A stretch of 16,173 bases of DNA from CALHVX01 sp051027215. GTDB lineage: Bacteria; Pseudomonadota; Gammaproteobacteria; Pseudomonadales; Azotimanducaceae. Position 1 is the first letter of the stretch. Each line of letters starts with the position of its first letter. Location: the NCBI GenBank assembly GCA_051027215.1, contig JBPCXR010000133.1, forward strand, positions 1-16,173, given 5' to 3'. The position numbers and the translations under genes are program-made. Positions 6,771-13,848 of the stretch are shown one piece after another. Under the pieces are notes generated by a model that was not told the DNA's origin, ran no database searches, and worked only from the letters and a program-made list of their open reading frames with translations.

Positions 6771-7412
6771 ATGAAGCTTGGCTGGCAATTGGCGCTGCTA
6801 ACCCTGAGCGCTGCGTTCATACTCGCAATACTGACCCTGCGCGCTCCAAGCCCATCGGCTGTGTGGCTAACCCCCGATCAACAGGGTCGATTGGCCTACG
6901 ACAAGCTCGAGTGGGCGAGTGCTGCCGAACTGTTTGAAAACCCCATGTGGAAAGGCACTGCTGCCTATAGCATGGGTGAGTACGAGGGCGCCGCAGAAAC
7001 CTTTGGCCGTATTCCCAATGCCAAAGGCTTCTACAATCGCGGCAACGCTTTCATGAAGTCATTCGACTATGGCAAAGCCATCGCGTCTTATGAGTTGGCG
7101 GTAGCGGAAGCTCCCGAATGGCTAGCGGCTGCGGAGAACCTGCGCTTGGCAAATTACGTGCTGCGCTATATCGAAGACACCCGCGATCAAGCAGATACCG
7201 GTGATGAGTCGGAGATCAGCGCCGATGGCTACAAGTTCGACAATGAGCAAAAGCGCGGCGAGCAGATGACCATTACCGACCAAAGTACCATCGAGTTGGC
7301 ATCTGCCGAGAAGTGGATGCGCACCGTAGACACCAAGACCCGCGACTTTCTTCGTTCACGTTTCGAACTGGAAGCCAGAATGTCAGACCGCGCAGCGGAG
7401 CCTGCCCAATGA
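6771..7412 (+). CDS. batC: TPR-repeat protein of the Bat operon (BatC-like)
   Basis: This 213-residue protein has an N-terminal membrane anchor or signal (about 4-23) and then TPR repeats from about 60 to 125, including AAYSMGEYEGAAETFGRIPN and FYNRGNAFMKSFDYGKAI. An acidic linker (about 135-165) follows. Its end, AEKWMRTVDTKTRDFLRSRF, resembles the conserved tail of the TPR half of fused VWA-TPR proteins in other gammaproteobacteria. It probably sits in the periplasm, tethered to the membrane, and binds partner proteins. The open frame continues upstream to 6444, but that part overlaps batB in another frame; ATG 6771 is the right start because it opens at the hydrophobic anchor, 13 bases after the batB stop. 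It overlaps batD by ATGA. Confidence 0.86.
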   Translation: MKLGWQLALLTLSAAFILAILTLRAPSPSAVWLTPDQQGRLAYDKLEWASAAELFENPMWKGTAAYSMGEYEGAAETFGRIPNAKGFYNRGNAFMKSFDYGKAIASYELAVAEAPEWLAAAENLRLANYVLRYIEDTRDQADTGDESEISADGYKFDNEQKRGEQMTITDQSTIELASAEKWMRTVDTKTRDFLRSRFELEARMSDRAAEPAQ

Positions 7413-8668
7413 CGCGCGCGCTACTGGCATTAGTTTGCACTTGTCTGGTCGGCTCGGTCTGGGCACTCGAGCAACCCATCGTTAAAGTGGCGCTCTCCGC
7501 TAAATCGATATCTGTAGGCGAACCATTGGAACTACAGATCACCGTGCTCGGACCGACCTGGTTTCCCCAAGCCCCAGTGTTTCCCTCGTTCGAATTGCCT
7601 AACGCAGTGGTGCGGCTGCCACCGAATACTTCCAGGGGCATCAGCGAACGTATTGGCCAGGAACTCTGGTCCGGGGTCACTCGTACTTACCAGATCTTTC
7701 CCTTGATTGGCGGCAGCTATCAATTGGCTGAGCAGCAGCTGCGCGTTGTTTATGCGGACCCTGGCCGCAGTCCGCTCACAACAGAGCTGGCAGTTCCCGC
7801 GATTGAGTTTAAGGCTACGGTGCCCGCTGGCGCTCAGGAGCTGAATCCCTACATCGCTGGCCGCTCACTAACGCTCGAGCGCGTGATCGAAGGCGAAGCG
7901 GATGCGCTTACTGCGGGAGACGCCCTGGTTGTTCGCTACGTGGCAGAGCTGGATGGCTTGCTGGCACTGTTCCTCCCGGCATTGATCTCGCCAATGGAAA
8001 CGCCCGGAATGAGCGTGTATGCGGATCAGCCCGTGTTAACAGACGAAGAGCTAGCGCGACGCACCGAAACAGTAACTTACGTCTTTAGTGCTGGCGGCAC
8101 ATTTTCCCTGCCCGCGACCAGTCTGCGCTGGTGGAACACCAGCACCAATCGCATCGAAACAGCAAACGTACCTGCGCTGACCTTGACTGTGGCCGGGCCA
8201 CCAATTGCGACAGCGGACACTAGCGAACCGAGGCCAGAGCGGAGTCGCGGGGTGCTATTCTTAGCGGTGGCTTTATTGGCTCCAACACTGTGGTTGCTCT
8301 ATCGACTCAGTGCAGCGATCAGAGCTTGGTGGCACGAAAGACGCCAACGCTGGCGCGCCTCAGAAGGCTTTGCCTTTAAAGCGTTGCAACAAGCACTAAC
8401 AAGCGGTGAAGCAAGGAGCGCTCACCACGCTCTGCTACAGTGGCTTGATCGCCTGCAGCCAAGCATGGACTCGCGCCAGTTCGCTTTGCGCTTCGGCGAG
8501 GATCAGTTAGCCGACGAGATGACGCGCTTGCGCCGCTACGTTTATATGCACACGCAGGAGCCTATGAACTTGCAGACGTTAAGCCAACTGCTGCAAAGAG
8601 CAAGACGACGCCATCAGCAAACTGCGTGGGCGCTGACAAACAGCGCGTTACCACCACTGAACCCATAA
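7409..8668 (+). CDS. batD: BatD-like periplasmic-facing membrane protein
   Basis: This 419-residue protein has a signal peptide (about 1-19, VWA before the cut), a long beta-rich periplasmic region with repeated immunoglobulin-like stretches such as VALSAKSISVGEPLELQITV (27-46), one membrane segment at about 281-300 and a cytoplasmic helical tail of about 115 residues rich in Arg and Gln. This is the BatD ('oxygen tolerance') layout, and its place as last gene of the MoxR-Bat operon agrees. Its biochemical role is unknown; it is thought to present a periplasmic surface to the BatA-BatB-TPR assembly. The ATG lies in an ATGA overlap with the TPR gene; an open frame continues upstream to 7313 only as a shadow. 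It ends 21 bases from the oppositely oriented L,D-transpeptidase gene, with no visible terminator between. Confidence 0.87.
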   Translation: MTRALLALVCTCLVGSVWALEQPIVKVALSAKSISVGEPLELQITVLGPTWFPQAPVFPSFELPNAVVRLPPNTSRGISERIGQELWSGVTRTYQIFPLIGGSYQLAEQQLRVVYADPGRSPLTTELAVPAIEFKATVPAGAQELNPYIAGRSLTLERVIEGEADALTAGDALVVRYVAELDGLLALFLPALISPMETPGMSVYADQPVLTDEELARRTETVTYVFSAGGTFSLPATSLRWWNTSTNRIETANVPALTLTVAGPPIATADTSEPRPERSRGVLFLAVALLAPTLWLLYRLSAAIRAWWHERRQRWRASEGFAFKALQQALTSGEARSAHHALLQWLDRLQPSMDSRQFALRFGEDQLADEMTRLRRYVYMHTQEPMNLQTLSQLLQRARRRHQQTAWALTNSALPPLNP

Positions 8669-8689
8669 CATACAATAAGGGGCGATCGT

Positions 8690-10324
8690 TTACGCTTCGG
8701 GCCGCTCCATCACGAACGGTGCGGCAAGCGCTTCAATGACAGCATCGTCGCGCCCATAAATGTCGTTAAAGAACTGTACTTCGCCGGCTGGACTGACTGC
8801 TGCCGTCCAGTACATCAGCAGTACCGGTAGCGGTTGCGACAAGAACACCGTCTTCGTTTCGAGATTGCTCTCAATTCGTTCACGACTCCAGCCTTTATCC
8901 GCCAGTAGCAGTTCCGCCAGATCCAAGGGTTGATCCAAGCGGATACAACCATGGCTGAATGCACGTTTGGCTTTGTCAAACAACGCTTTGCTGGGCGTAT
9001 CGTGAAGATACACTGCATGTTCGTTGGGGAAAATGAACTTGACCTGACCCAATGCATTGTTCGGGCCCGGTCGCTGAACAAAAGTATAGCCAAAGTTTTT
9101 GCGCGACAGCGATTGCCAAGGTACGTGATCAGCGTCCACCAGCTCACCTTTGGCGTTTTTAATATCGAAATCGCGCGTCTGGAAGTAATCGGCTTCCCGC
9201 TGAATACGCGGCAGCATTTCCTTCGTAGCGATGCTGTAGGGAACCGTCCAGGTAGGCCGCAAGACCACATACTTCATATTGCCTCGGAACACCGGGCTCT
9301 GGTGGTACTCACTGCCAACTTGCACTTTGGATTCCCACACAGTTTGTCCGCCGCGCACCAAGCGCACGGTGAAGCTAGCGATGTTGACAATGAGATAGTC
9401 ATCGGTAATAGAGTGCACTGCCCAACGCGCACGCTCAAGACTGGCACGCAACTGTTCAATGCGCCGCGATACCGGTACATTCATTGCCGCAAAGGTAGCA
9501 GCACCAATGATTCCGTCAGCCTCTAAGCCATGACGTTGTTGGAAATGTCGTACCGCTTGCTGCAACGGCGCATCGTAAAACGCTTCACTTGTGCCCATGT
9601 CAGAATAGTCGCCGGTAACCCGCAACCGCGCACGTATCTGCGGAATCCGCTCATCTTTCGCACCTGGTTTCAGCGTGGCTCCAGGTAACACTGCTTGCCA
9701 ACCGCCTTGAGCAGCAAGCGCACGATATTCGGCCAGAGCGGTTTGCAGGGCGTGGTACATTGGCACCCGCGGCAGCAAAAGCTCTAGCGTTTTTCCGATC
9801 TCGGCGGAGTCGATGGTTTCCTGGATTACCTCGCCAGGTGGCCGATCTAGCAGCGGCCGAACGAAGTTCCAGTGCGGGTCCAAGTTGTGAGCATTGATCT
9901 TGCCATAGTGGTGGTGGTATCCAAGACGAATCAAACTATCAGTCAGCGCTAGATCGATGACCGCTCGCTCACGGGTAGACGGTGTGCCCTGCAGAAGTTC
10001 CCATGCAGTATCAAGCTTGTCGTGATGGTAGTCCTGCGGATTCAGTCCGTGAATCACGCTTTCGTCGATTGCCGCGCGCAGCGACGCCACCTGGTCAGGC
10101 CTGGACCAGGCAGGCGCAAAATTCCGTTGCTCATAGTAGTCGGCAAGCAGCTCGCCCGATGCAATGTCAACATCGCCAAGACTCAGCCGACCGCTGAAAC
10201 GCAACTGCTCGACCTCCAGGCGTATCGCGTCGGGCAACGCCGGATCGGTGGCCACGGCATGGCCGATTGCCGCAGCAAATGCCGTAAACGCTAGCAGCAG
10301 CACGTTGTGTGCTTTCCATCTCAC
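8690..10324 (-). CDS. ldtD: YcbB-like L,D-transpeptidase with peptidoglycan-binding domain
   Basis: This 544-residue protein has a signal peptide (1-25, cut near AVA-TD), an LdtD-type scaffold domain (about 30-225), a PG_binding_1 domain (about 228-283, with AVRHFQQRHGLEADGIIGAAT), and a YkuD catalytic domain (about 309-475) containing the long capping insert of this family (about 375-420). The catalytic motif SHGCIRL is at 457-463 with nucleophile Cys460; the upstream histidine is in YLHDTP (His441). YcbB-type enzymes make 3-3 crosslinks in peptidoglycan between meso-diaminopimelate residues, strengthening the wall when the outer membrane is stressed or penicillin-binding proteins are blocked. 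The start is GTG at 10324, supported by AGGGG 7 bases upstream. It is transcribed away from the sortase gene across 62 bases and meets batD tail to tail. Confidence 0.93.
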   Translation of the reverse strand: MRWKAHNVLLLAFTAFAAAIGHAVATDPALPDAIRLEVEQLRFSGRLSLGDVDIASGELLADYYEQRNFAPAWSRPDQVASLRAAIDESVIHGLNPQDYHHDKLDTAWELLQGTPSTRERAVIDLALTDSLIRLGYHHHYGKINAHNLDPHWNFVRPLLDRPPGEVIQETIDSAEIGKTLELLLPRVPMYHALQTALAEYRALAAQGGWQAVLPGATLKPGAKDERIPQIRARLRVTGDYSDMGTSEAFYDAPLQQAVRHFQQRHGLEADGIIGAATFAAMNVPVSRRIEQLRASLERARWAVHSITDDYLIVNIASFTVRLVRGGQTVWESKVQVGSEYHQSPVFRGNMKYVVLRPTWTVPYSIATKEMLPRIQREADYFQTRDFDIKNAKGELVDADHVPWQSLSRKNFGYTFVQRPGPNNALGQVKFIFPNEHAVYLHDTPSKALFDKAKRAFSHGCIRLDQPLDLAELLLADKGWSRERIESNLETKTVFLSQPLPVLLMYWTAAVSPAGEVQFFNDIYGRDDAVIEALAAPFVMERPEA

Positions 10325-10331
10325 CAGTCGA

Positions 10332-10336
10332 CCCCT
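10332..10336 (-). promoter_or_regulatory. Shine-Dalgarno that supports the GTG start of the L,D-transpeptidase
   Basis: The minus strand reads AGGGG, 7 bases before the GTG at 10324. It lies in the 62-base divergent region 10325-10386. On the minus strand the same region carries TATACT, a fair -10 box, but I cannot pair it with a convincing -35. Confidence 0.5.
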
Positions 10337-10386
10337 AACTTTGCCTACACTGGGTACAGTATAAATCGGATCACTGACCTTTTAGT

Positions 10387-10956
10387 ATGCAGCCAAAGCT
10401 AAGCCACCTTCAGCCCATGACGCTCCACCGCCAATCACTCCGGCTTCTCCTGACGGCATTGATCCTGATCAGCCTTACGACGCCTAGCAGCGCCGATACA
10501 GCAGCGCTCGAACAGGATCCAGCACTGGCGCAATTGTCGATTCCACACCTGGCGCTGCACGTACCCGTTTACCCAGGTACAAGCCGCAGAACTTTGTCCC
10601 GCGGTGCTGGTCTGGTGCCTGGTACTGCCCGGCCAGGCGAGAAGGGCAACGCGGTTGTCTCAGCACACAGAGACAAACACTTCAAAGCGTTGCAATACCT
10701 CCAGCAAGGCGACCTGATCCAACTCGAAGTGAACGGAGGCGCTCAACAATATCAGGTCGAGGAGATCTTCATTACCGATCCCCTGGACCTGGCAGTACTC
10801 GAACCAACATCTGAGCAAACCCTCACATTGATCACCTGCCATCCATTCGACTACGTAGGCTATGCACCGGATCGATACATCGTTCGCGCTACCCGATCTA
10901 ACGTTGCGTCTGCGGCGCAGTCACAGCAGCAAAATAATACTCCCAGCAATCGTTAA
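10387..10956 (+). CDS. Sortase, class D-like, in a Gram-negative context
   Basis: This 189-residue protein has an N-terminal hydrophobic stretch (about 18-31) that could be a signal peptide or an anchor, then one sortase domain (about 48-168). The catalytic triad is visible: His94 in SAHRDKHF, Cys151 in TLITCHPF and Arg163 in DRYIVRA. IPHLALHVPVYPGT (52-65) is the usual sortase opening, and VLEPT...LTLITCHPFDYVG with APDRYIVRA resembles class D sortases found in some proteobacteria. Sortases cut a C-terminal signal (often LPXTG) and join the protein to an amine. No LPXTG protein is present in the window, so its substrate is elsewhere or unusual. The tail after 170 is Gln/Ser/Asn-rich without a membrane segment. 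The start could also be Met11 (10417); neither has a strong Shine-Dalgarno. Its 3' end overlaps the transporter gene by 36 bases. Confidence 0.88.
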   Translation: MQPKLSHLQPMTLHRQSLRLLLTALILISLTTPSSADTAALEQDPALAQLSIPHLALHVPVYPGTSRRTLSRGAGLVPGTARPGEKGNAVVSAHRDKHFKALQYLQQGDLIQLEVNGGAQQYQVEEIFITDPLDLAVLEPTSEQTLTLITCHPFDYVGYAPDRYIVRATRSNVASAAQSQQQNNTPSNR

Positions 10957-12588
10957 CAACACATTGGCAAACGCATAGGCACCGGTATACCCCAGCGACG
11001 GCAGAGTGTTGCCAGCCTCACGATTGACGATGCTGAGCGCCGCGCCGCTGGTCATGGAACCGGTAATTGCACCCAGCAGCAAAACCGGATGAATCTTCAG
11101 CAGCCAACGGCCCACCGCAAATCCTACCAGCACAGGTATTACCGTCACCAACGCGCCCGCCCCCAGCAACGTCGGTCCTGAGGAAGCCAGGGTGTCGAGA
11201 ATGCCGGAGCCGGCTTTTAGCCCCACACCGCACATGAAAATCAGCAGTCCCAGCTCCATAAAGATCCAGCGCGCCGCACTCGGCACACGCCCGAACACTG
11301 GCCGAATAGCGCGCAAGTAACCGATCATCAGACCTGCAGCTAACAGACCGCCCGCTGAGCCTAGACCTACGGAAATTCCAAACACGCTGATCGACACTCC
11401 ACCAATAAAGGTGCCCACCGCAATACCCAGTCCGAAGGTGACCAGATCGGTTTCATCAAGATCCCGCTCTACATGACCCAGCTCCGCACCGAGCTGATCG
11501 AGGGACGCATGGCGTCCGGTTAAGTGCAGTACATCCCCCGCTTGCAGGTCCAGCACTGGCCCCAACGGTACTTCCATACCGCCCCGTTCGATCTTTGCTA
11601 CAAAACAGCCGTAACGTGCAATCAGTTCCAGTGGCCGAAGGGTCAGACGCTTAACCTTAGTGCGCATGACCAGCACACGGCAGGATTCTATCGGTTCATT
11701 CAAGAGTTCCGCGTCTTCAATCTCTGTGCCCAGGCGAGAACCGACTTCTACCAGCCGATGCCGGTATCCGACCACAGTCACTTCATCGCCTACAGCGACC
11801 GTGGTATCCGGCGTAAGCTCCAGCATTTCGCCGTTGCGCCGTAGCTTGCTTAACGCCGCCAGACCTGGCAGCCGCGGATACAGTGTTTTCAGCGGCACAC
11901 CCACGAGTTCGCTCTGCTTAACGCGGTAGGCACGCACGGTAATGTCGGATAACGTTTGCACTGCATCTTCTACCCCACCCTGTTGTTCCTCGGCTAGACG
12001 CGCAGCTTCCGCCTTAAAATCGATGCCCAGCAGTTTGGGTAGAAATCGGATGAGCATGATCAAGCCCACCAGTCCGAAAATGTAGGTTATGGCATAGGCA
12101 GTGGTGACGTTGGTAAGCACTTGGTCTGCAGCCATATCTGACGGTATACCGATCTGTCCTGCGCGCAGGGCCTCCTGCGCCGCCGCCAGCGTTGGCGAAC
12201 TGGTCATGCCTCCGGCCAACAGACCGGCAGCAGCGCCAAACTCGAAATCCAGCGCTCTGGCTAGCGAGAGCGCTATAGCGAATCCCGTACCGCTGATGAC
12301 AATCGCCAATGCGAGATAGCGCAGCCCATCAGTGCGCAAAACACTGAAAAATCGCGGCCCAGCCTGCAGACCCACGGAAAAGATGAACAACACAAATCCC
12401 ATGGTCTGCACTGTAGGTGACAGCTCATAGCCCCTGTGGCCGAATAACAAGCCTACAAACAGCACCCCGGTCACGGGTCCTAGATCGAATCCGAAGATGC
12501 GGACTTTCCCCACCAGGTAGCCGAGGCCAACCACCAGGAACAATAGCCCCACCGGATGCTGCACCAAGAATGCGTTTATCTCTGTCAT
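10921..12588 (-). CDS. AspT/YidE-type membrane transporter with two RCK-C (TrkA-C) domains
   Basis: This 555-residue protein has an N-terminal membrane half (about 10-182), two RCK-C domains (about 214-287 and 299-370) in a central cytoplasmic loop, and a C-terminal membrane half (about 383-555). The two halves carry matching pore-type motifs, AAGLLAGGMTSSPTLAAAQE (119-138) and LLGAITGSMTSGAALS (504-519), as expected for the internally repeated aspartate:alanine exchanger (AspT/YidE) family. These are inner-membrane antiporters or carriers; the solute here cannot be named. RCK-C domains usually bind small ligands and gate transport. The ATG has only a modest Shine-Dalgarno (AAGG). It lies 92 bases downstream of the potassium channel gene on the same strand. 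Confidence 0.88.
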   Translation of the reverse strand: MTEINAFLVQHPVGLLFLVVGLGYLVGKVRIFGFDLGPVTGVLFVGLLFGHRGYELSPTVQTMGFVLFIFSVGLQAGPRFFSVLRTDGLRYLALAIVISGTGFAIALSLARALDFEFGAAAGLLAGGMTSSPTLAAAQEALRAGQIGIPSDMAADQVLTNVTTAYAITYIFGLVGLIMLIRFLPKLLGIDFKAEAARLAEEQQGGVEDAVQTLSDITVRAYRVKQSELVGVPLKTLYPRLPGLAALSKLRRNGEMLELTPDTTVAVGDEVTVVGYRHRLVEVGSRLGTEIEDAELLNEPIESCRVLVMRTKVKRLTLRPLELIARYGCFVAKIERGGMEVPLGPVLDLQAGDVLHLTGRHASLDQLGAELGHVERDLDETDLVTFGLGIAVGTFIGGVSISVFGISVGLGSAGGLLAAGLMIGYLRAIRPVFGRVPSAARWIFMELGLLIFMCGVGLKAGSGILDTLASSGPTLLGAGALVTVIPVLVGFAVGRWLLKIHPVLLLGAITGSMTSGAALSIVNREAGNTLPSLGYTGAYAFANVLLTIAGSIILLL

Positions 12589-12653
12589 GACCGTACCTTT
12601 TGCGTTTGATGCATTACAGAGTCGCGCCGGACTATTGGATTGCTATCGAAATC

Positions 12654-12682
12654 AGCAGCCGGAAACTACGGAGCTGGCTGCT
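12654..12682 (-). other. Hairpin at the end of the channel gene, weak terminator or attenuator candidate
   Basis: AGCAGCC at 12654-12660 and GGCTGCT at 12676-12682 are exact 7-base inverted arms with a 15-base loop, and the stem covers part of the channel stop codon. On the minus strand it is followed only by GATTTCG, so it lacks a proper T-tract. It may lower read-through into the transporter or protect the 3' end. Confidence 0.3.
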
Positions 12683-13364
12683 ATTCTTGCTTGGCGCTAT
12701 ACAGGCTCACCAGACGCGCAATCATAATGGCGATATACAGCTGCCCGATCAACGCCTCCAGGTAGGTCAGCGTGGCAACCCCGGGAGTATTTGCCGAGAT
12801 ATCTCCATAGCCGAGCGTTGTCAGGGTCACAAAGCTAAAATAGACGAAGCCCATCAGTTTTTGTTGGGGCAGGCCCGGCTCAACGAACTTGCCGCTGAAA
12901 TATGCCGGATCGATAGCTGACAATGCTGCATACCAGAAGGCAAAACAGACCCCGATTAGAATGTAAACGTTTACCGCAGCCCAGAGTTTTTCCGCATCAA
13001 CCCTGCCCTTATCCACGAGCAAGTCGCGAATCAGGAGCATGGCAAGGAAACTGAAATAGGGGATGCCGGCAAGGAGTGAATAGCGATGGATGGCTTCACT
13101 GTCGCCTACGAACGCCGCTATGCCGGGAAGCAGAACCAGCAGCGCCAGCAAGGCAGCTGTGGCCAATGCTATGTTGCTGCGGGCAATCGCCAGCGGTCCT
13201 GTGATGAACACCAGCGTCAGGACGCCATAAATCAGCAGCCAGCCACCGACCACGCTCTCAACCATGGGAAGAACTGCAAGAAACAGCAATAGGGATAGCG
13301 CCAGGTAACGCTGACGCCCAAGAACCTGCACGAACCGCCAATGGGCAATTAAATGATTCGGCAC
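12681..13364 (-). CDS. Potassium channel family protein (2TM pore domain)
   Basis: This 227-residue protein is mostly membrane helices: about 20-38, 41-60, 64-86, 96-113 and 128-150, then a pore loop and a last helix at about 197-218. The selectivity filter TTLGYGD (182-188) is the canonical K+ filter. Such small voltage-sensor-less channels in proteobacteria pass K+ across the inner membrane. It has no cytoplasmic RCK domain of its own; the two RCK-C domains nearby belong to the downstream transporter. The start is GTG at 13364, supported by GAGGT 7 bases upstream, which is itself part of a small inverted repeat. The basic first residues (HWRFVQVLGRQRY) precede the first helix as expected. 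Confidence 0.88.
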   Translation of the reverse strand: MPNHLIAHWRFVQVLGRQRYLALSLLLFLAVLPMVESVVGGWLLIYGVLTLVFITGPLAIARSNIALATAALLALLVLLPGIAAFVGDSEAIHRYSLLAGIPYFSFLAMLLIRDLLVDKGRVDAEKLWAAVNVYILIGVCFAFWYAALSAIDPAYFSGKFVEPGLPQQKLMGFVYFSFVTLTTLGYGDISANTPGVATLTYLEALIGQLYIAIMIARLVSLYSAKQE

Positions 13365-13371
13365 AATGAAA

Positions 13372-13387
13372 ACCTCTGCAAGGAGGT
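13372..13387 (-). promoter_or_regulatory. Shine-Dalgarno of the channel gene within a small inverted repeat
   Basis: The minus strand contains GAGGT at 13372-13376, 7 bases before the GTG at 13364. It pairs perfectly with ACCTC (13383-13387, minus-strand sense) around a 6-base loop, and the stem is followed by TTTC. The 5-base stem could mask the ribosome site; it is too short to be a convincing terminator. Confidence 0.35.
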
Positions 13388-13403
13388 GGCTGCAGTGCCG
13401 ATA

Positions 13404-13835
13404 CTAATCGGGAGTGCAGGCTCCGAACGCGACGAAAGCAACGTCATCGGCAGATGCAGAGAGCACCATACGCCCGGTGTCTTGTGCAATAGCCAGGCTG
13501 TAGCCAATCCCATCGCGAACATCTTCTACACCGTCTTCGACTCCCTGGAGGATCAGCTTGCCGTCAATGGTTTCGACGTGATCGATCTTGCCGGTGCGGC
13601 CAGCACCGCCCTGAACCGGCTCGATGCGCTTACGCTTAGCATCTACCCTGAGAAAGCTTGGGGCCGTGATGCTCGCAGCATCTACGGGCTGACAGCCAGC
13701 AGCAGTGCATTCATTGTAAGAACTAGGCGCGCAAAGCAGCGGTTTCGAGCCATCAAAATCTGCAGCCGCTGCGCCCTGGGCCGCAATCGCCAGGCAAACG
13801 GTCGCAAGCGTTGTGGCAATGACATTTAGTCGCAT
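13404..13835 (-). CDS. Small secreted protein with four mature cysteines, function unknown
   Basis: From ATG 13835 this is a 143-residue protein with a signal peptide (1-25, ending GAAAA before DFDGS). The mature part has Cys35, Cys43, Cys48 and Cys140, enough for two disulfides in the periplasm, and a beta-rich middle (HVETIDGKLILQGV and later GRMVLSASADDVAFVAFG). I do not recognise the fold for certain and assign no function. The open frame extends 15 codons further upstream, but Met16 (13835) is the true start: AAGGAAG sits 6 bases ahead of it and it opens directly into the signal peptide. That Shine-Dalgarno overlaps the stop codon of the glycine-zipper gene 11 bases upstream, so the two are very probably translated in tandem from one mRNA. 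Confidence 0.75.
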   Translation of the reverse strand: MRLNVIATTLATVCLAIAAQGAAAADFDGSKPLLCAPSSYNECTAAGCQPVDAASITAPSFLRVDAKRKRIEPVQGGAGRTGKIDHVETIDGKLILQGVEDGVEDVRDGIGYSLAIAQDTGRMVLSASADDVAFVAFGACTPD

Positions 13836-13841
13836 CTGTTG

Positions 13842-13848
13842 CTTCCTT
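13842..13848 (-). promoter_or_regulatory. Shine-Dalgarno fixing the start of the small secreted protein
   Basis: The minus strand reads AAGGAAG, 6 bases before ATG 13835, and shares bases with the TAA of the upstream gene (13847-13849). It decides the start in favour of 13835 over the longer frame from 13880. Confidence 0.65.

Noticed and set aside
7313..7408. Upstream extension of the BatD frame
   Set aside because: It overlaps the TPR gene; ATG 7409 begins directly at a signal peptide in an ATGA overlap.
8669..8689. Bidirectional terminator between batD and the L,D-transpeptidase
   Set aside because: The gap is only 21 bases with no hairpin or T-tract.
8930..9526. 198-codon plus-strand open frame
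   Set aside because: It lies antisense inside the L,D-transpeptidase, which has a catalytic motif and domains; the frame has no ribosome site or recognisable motif.
10325..10386. Plus-strand sigma-70 promoter for the sortase (TTGCCT with TATAAA)
   Set aside because: The spacing is about 13 bases, too short for a normal promoter, so no box is claimed.
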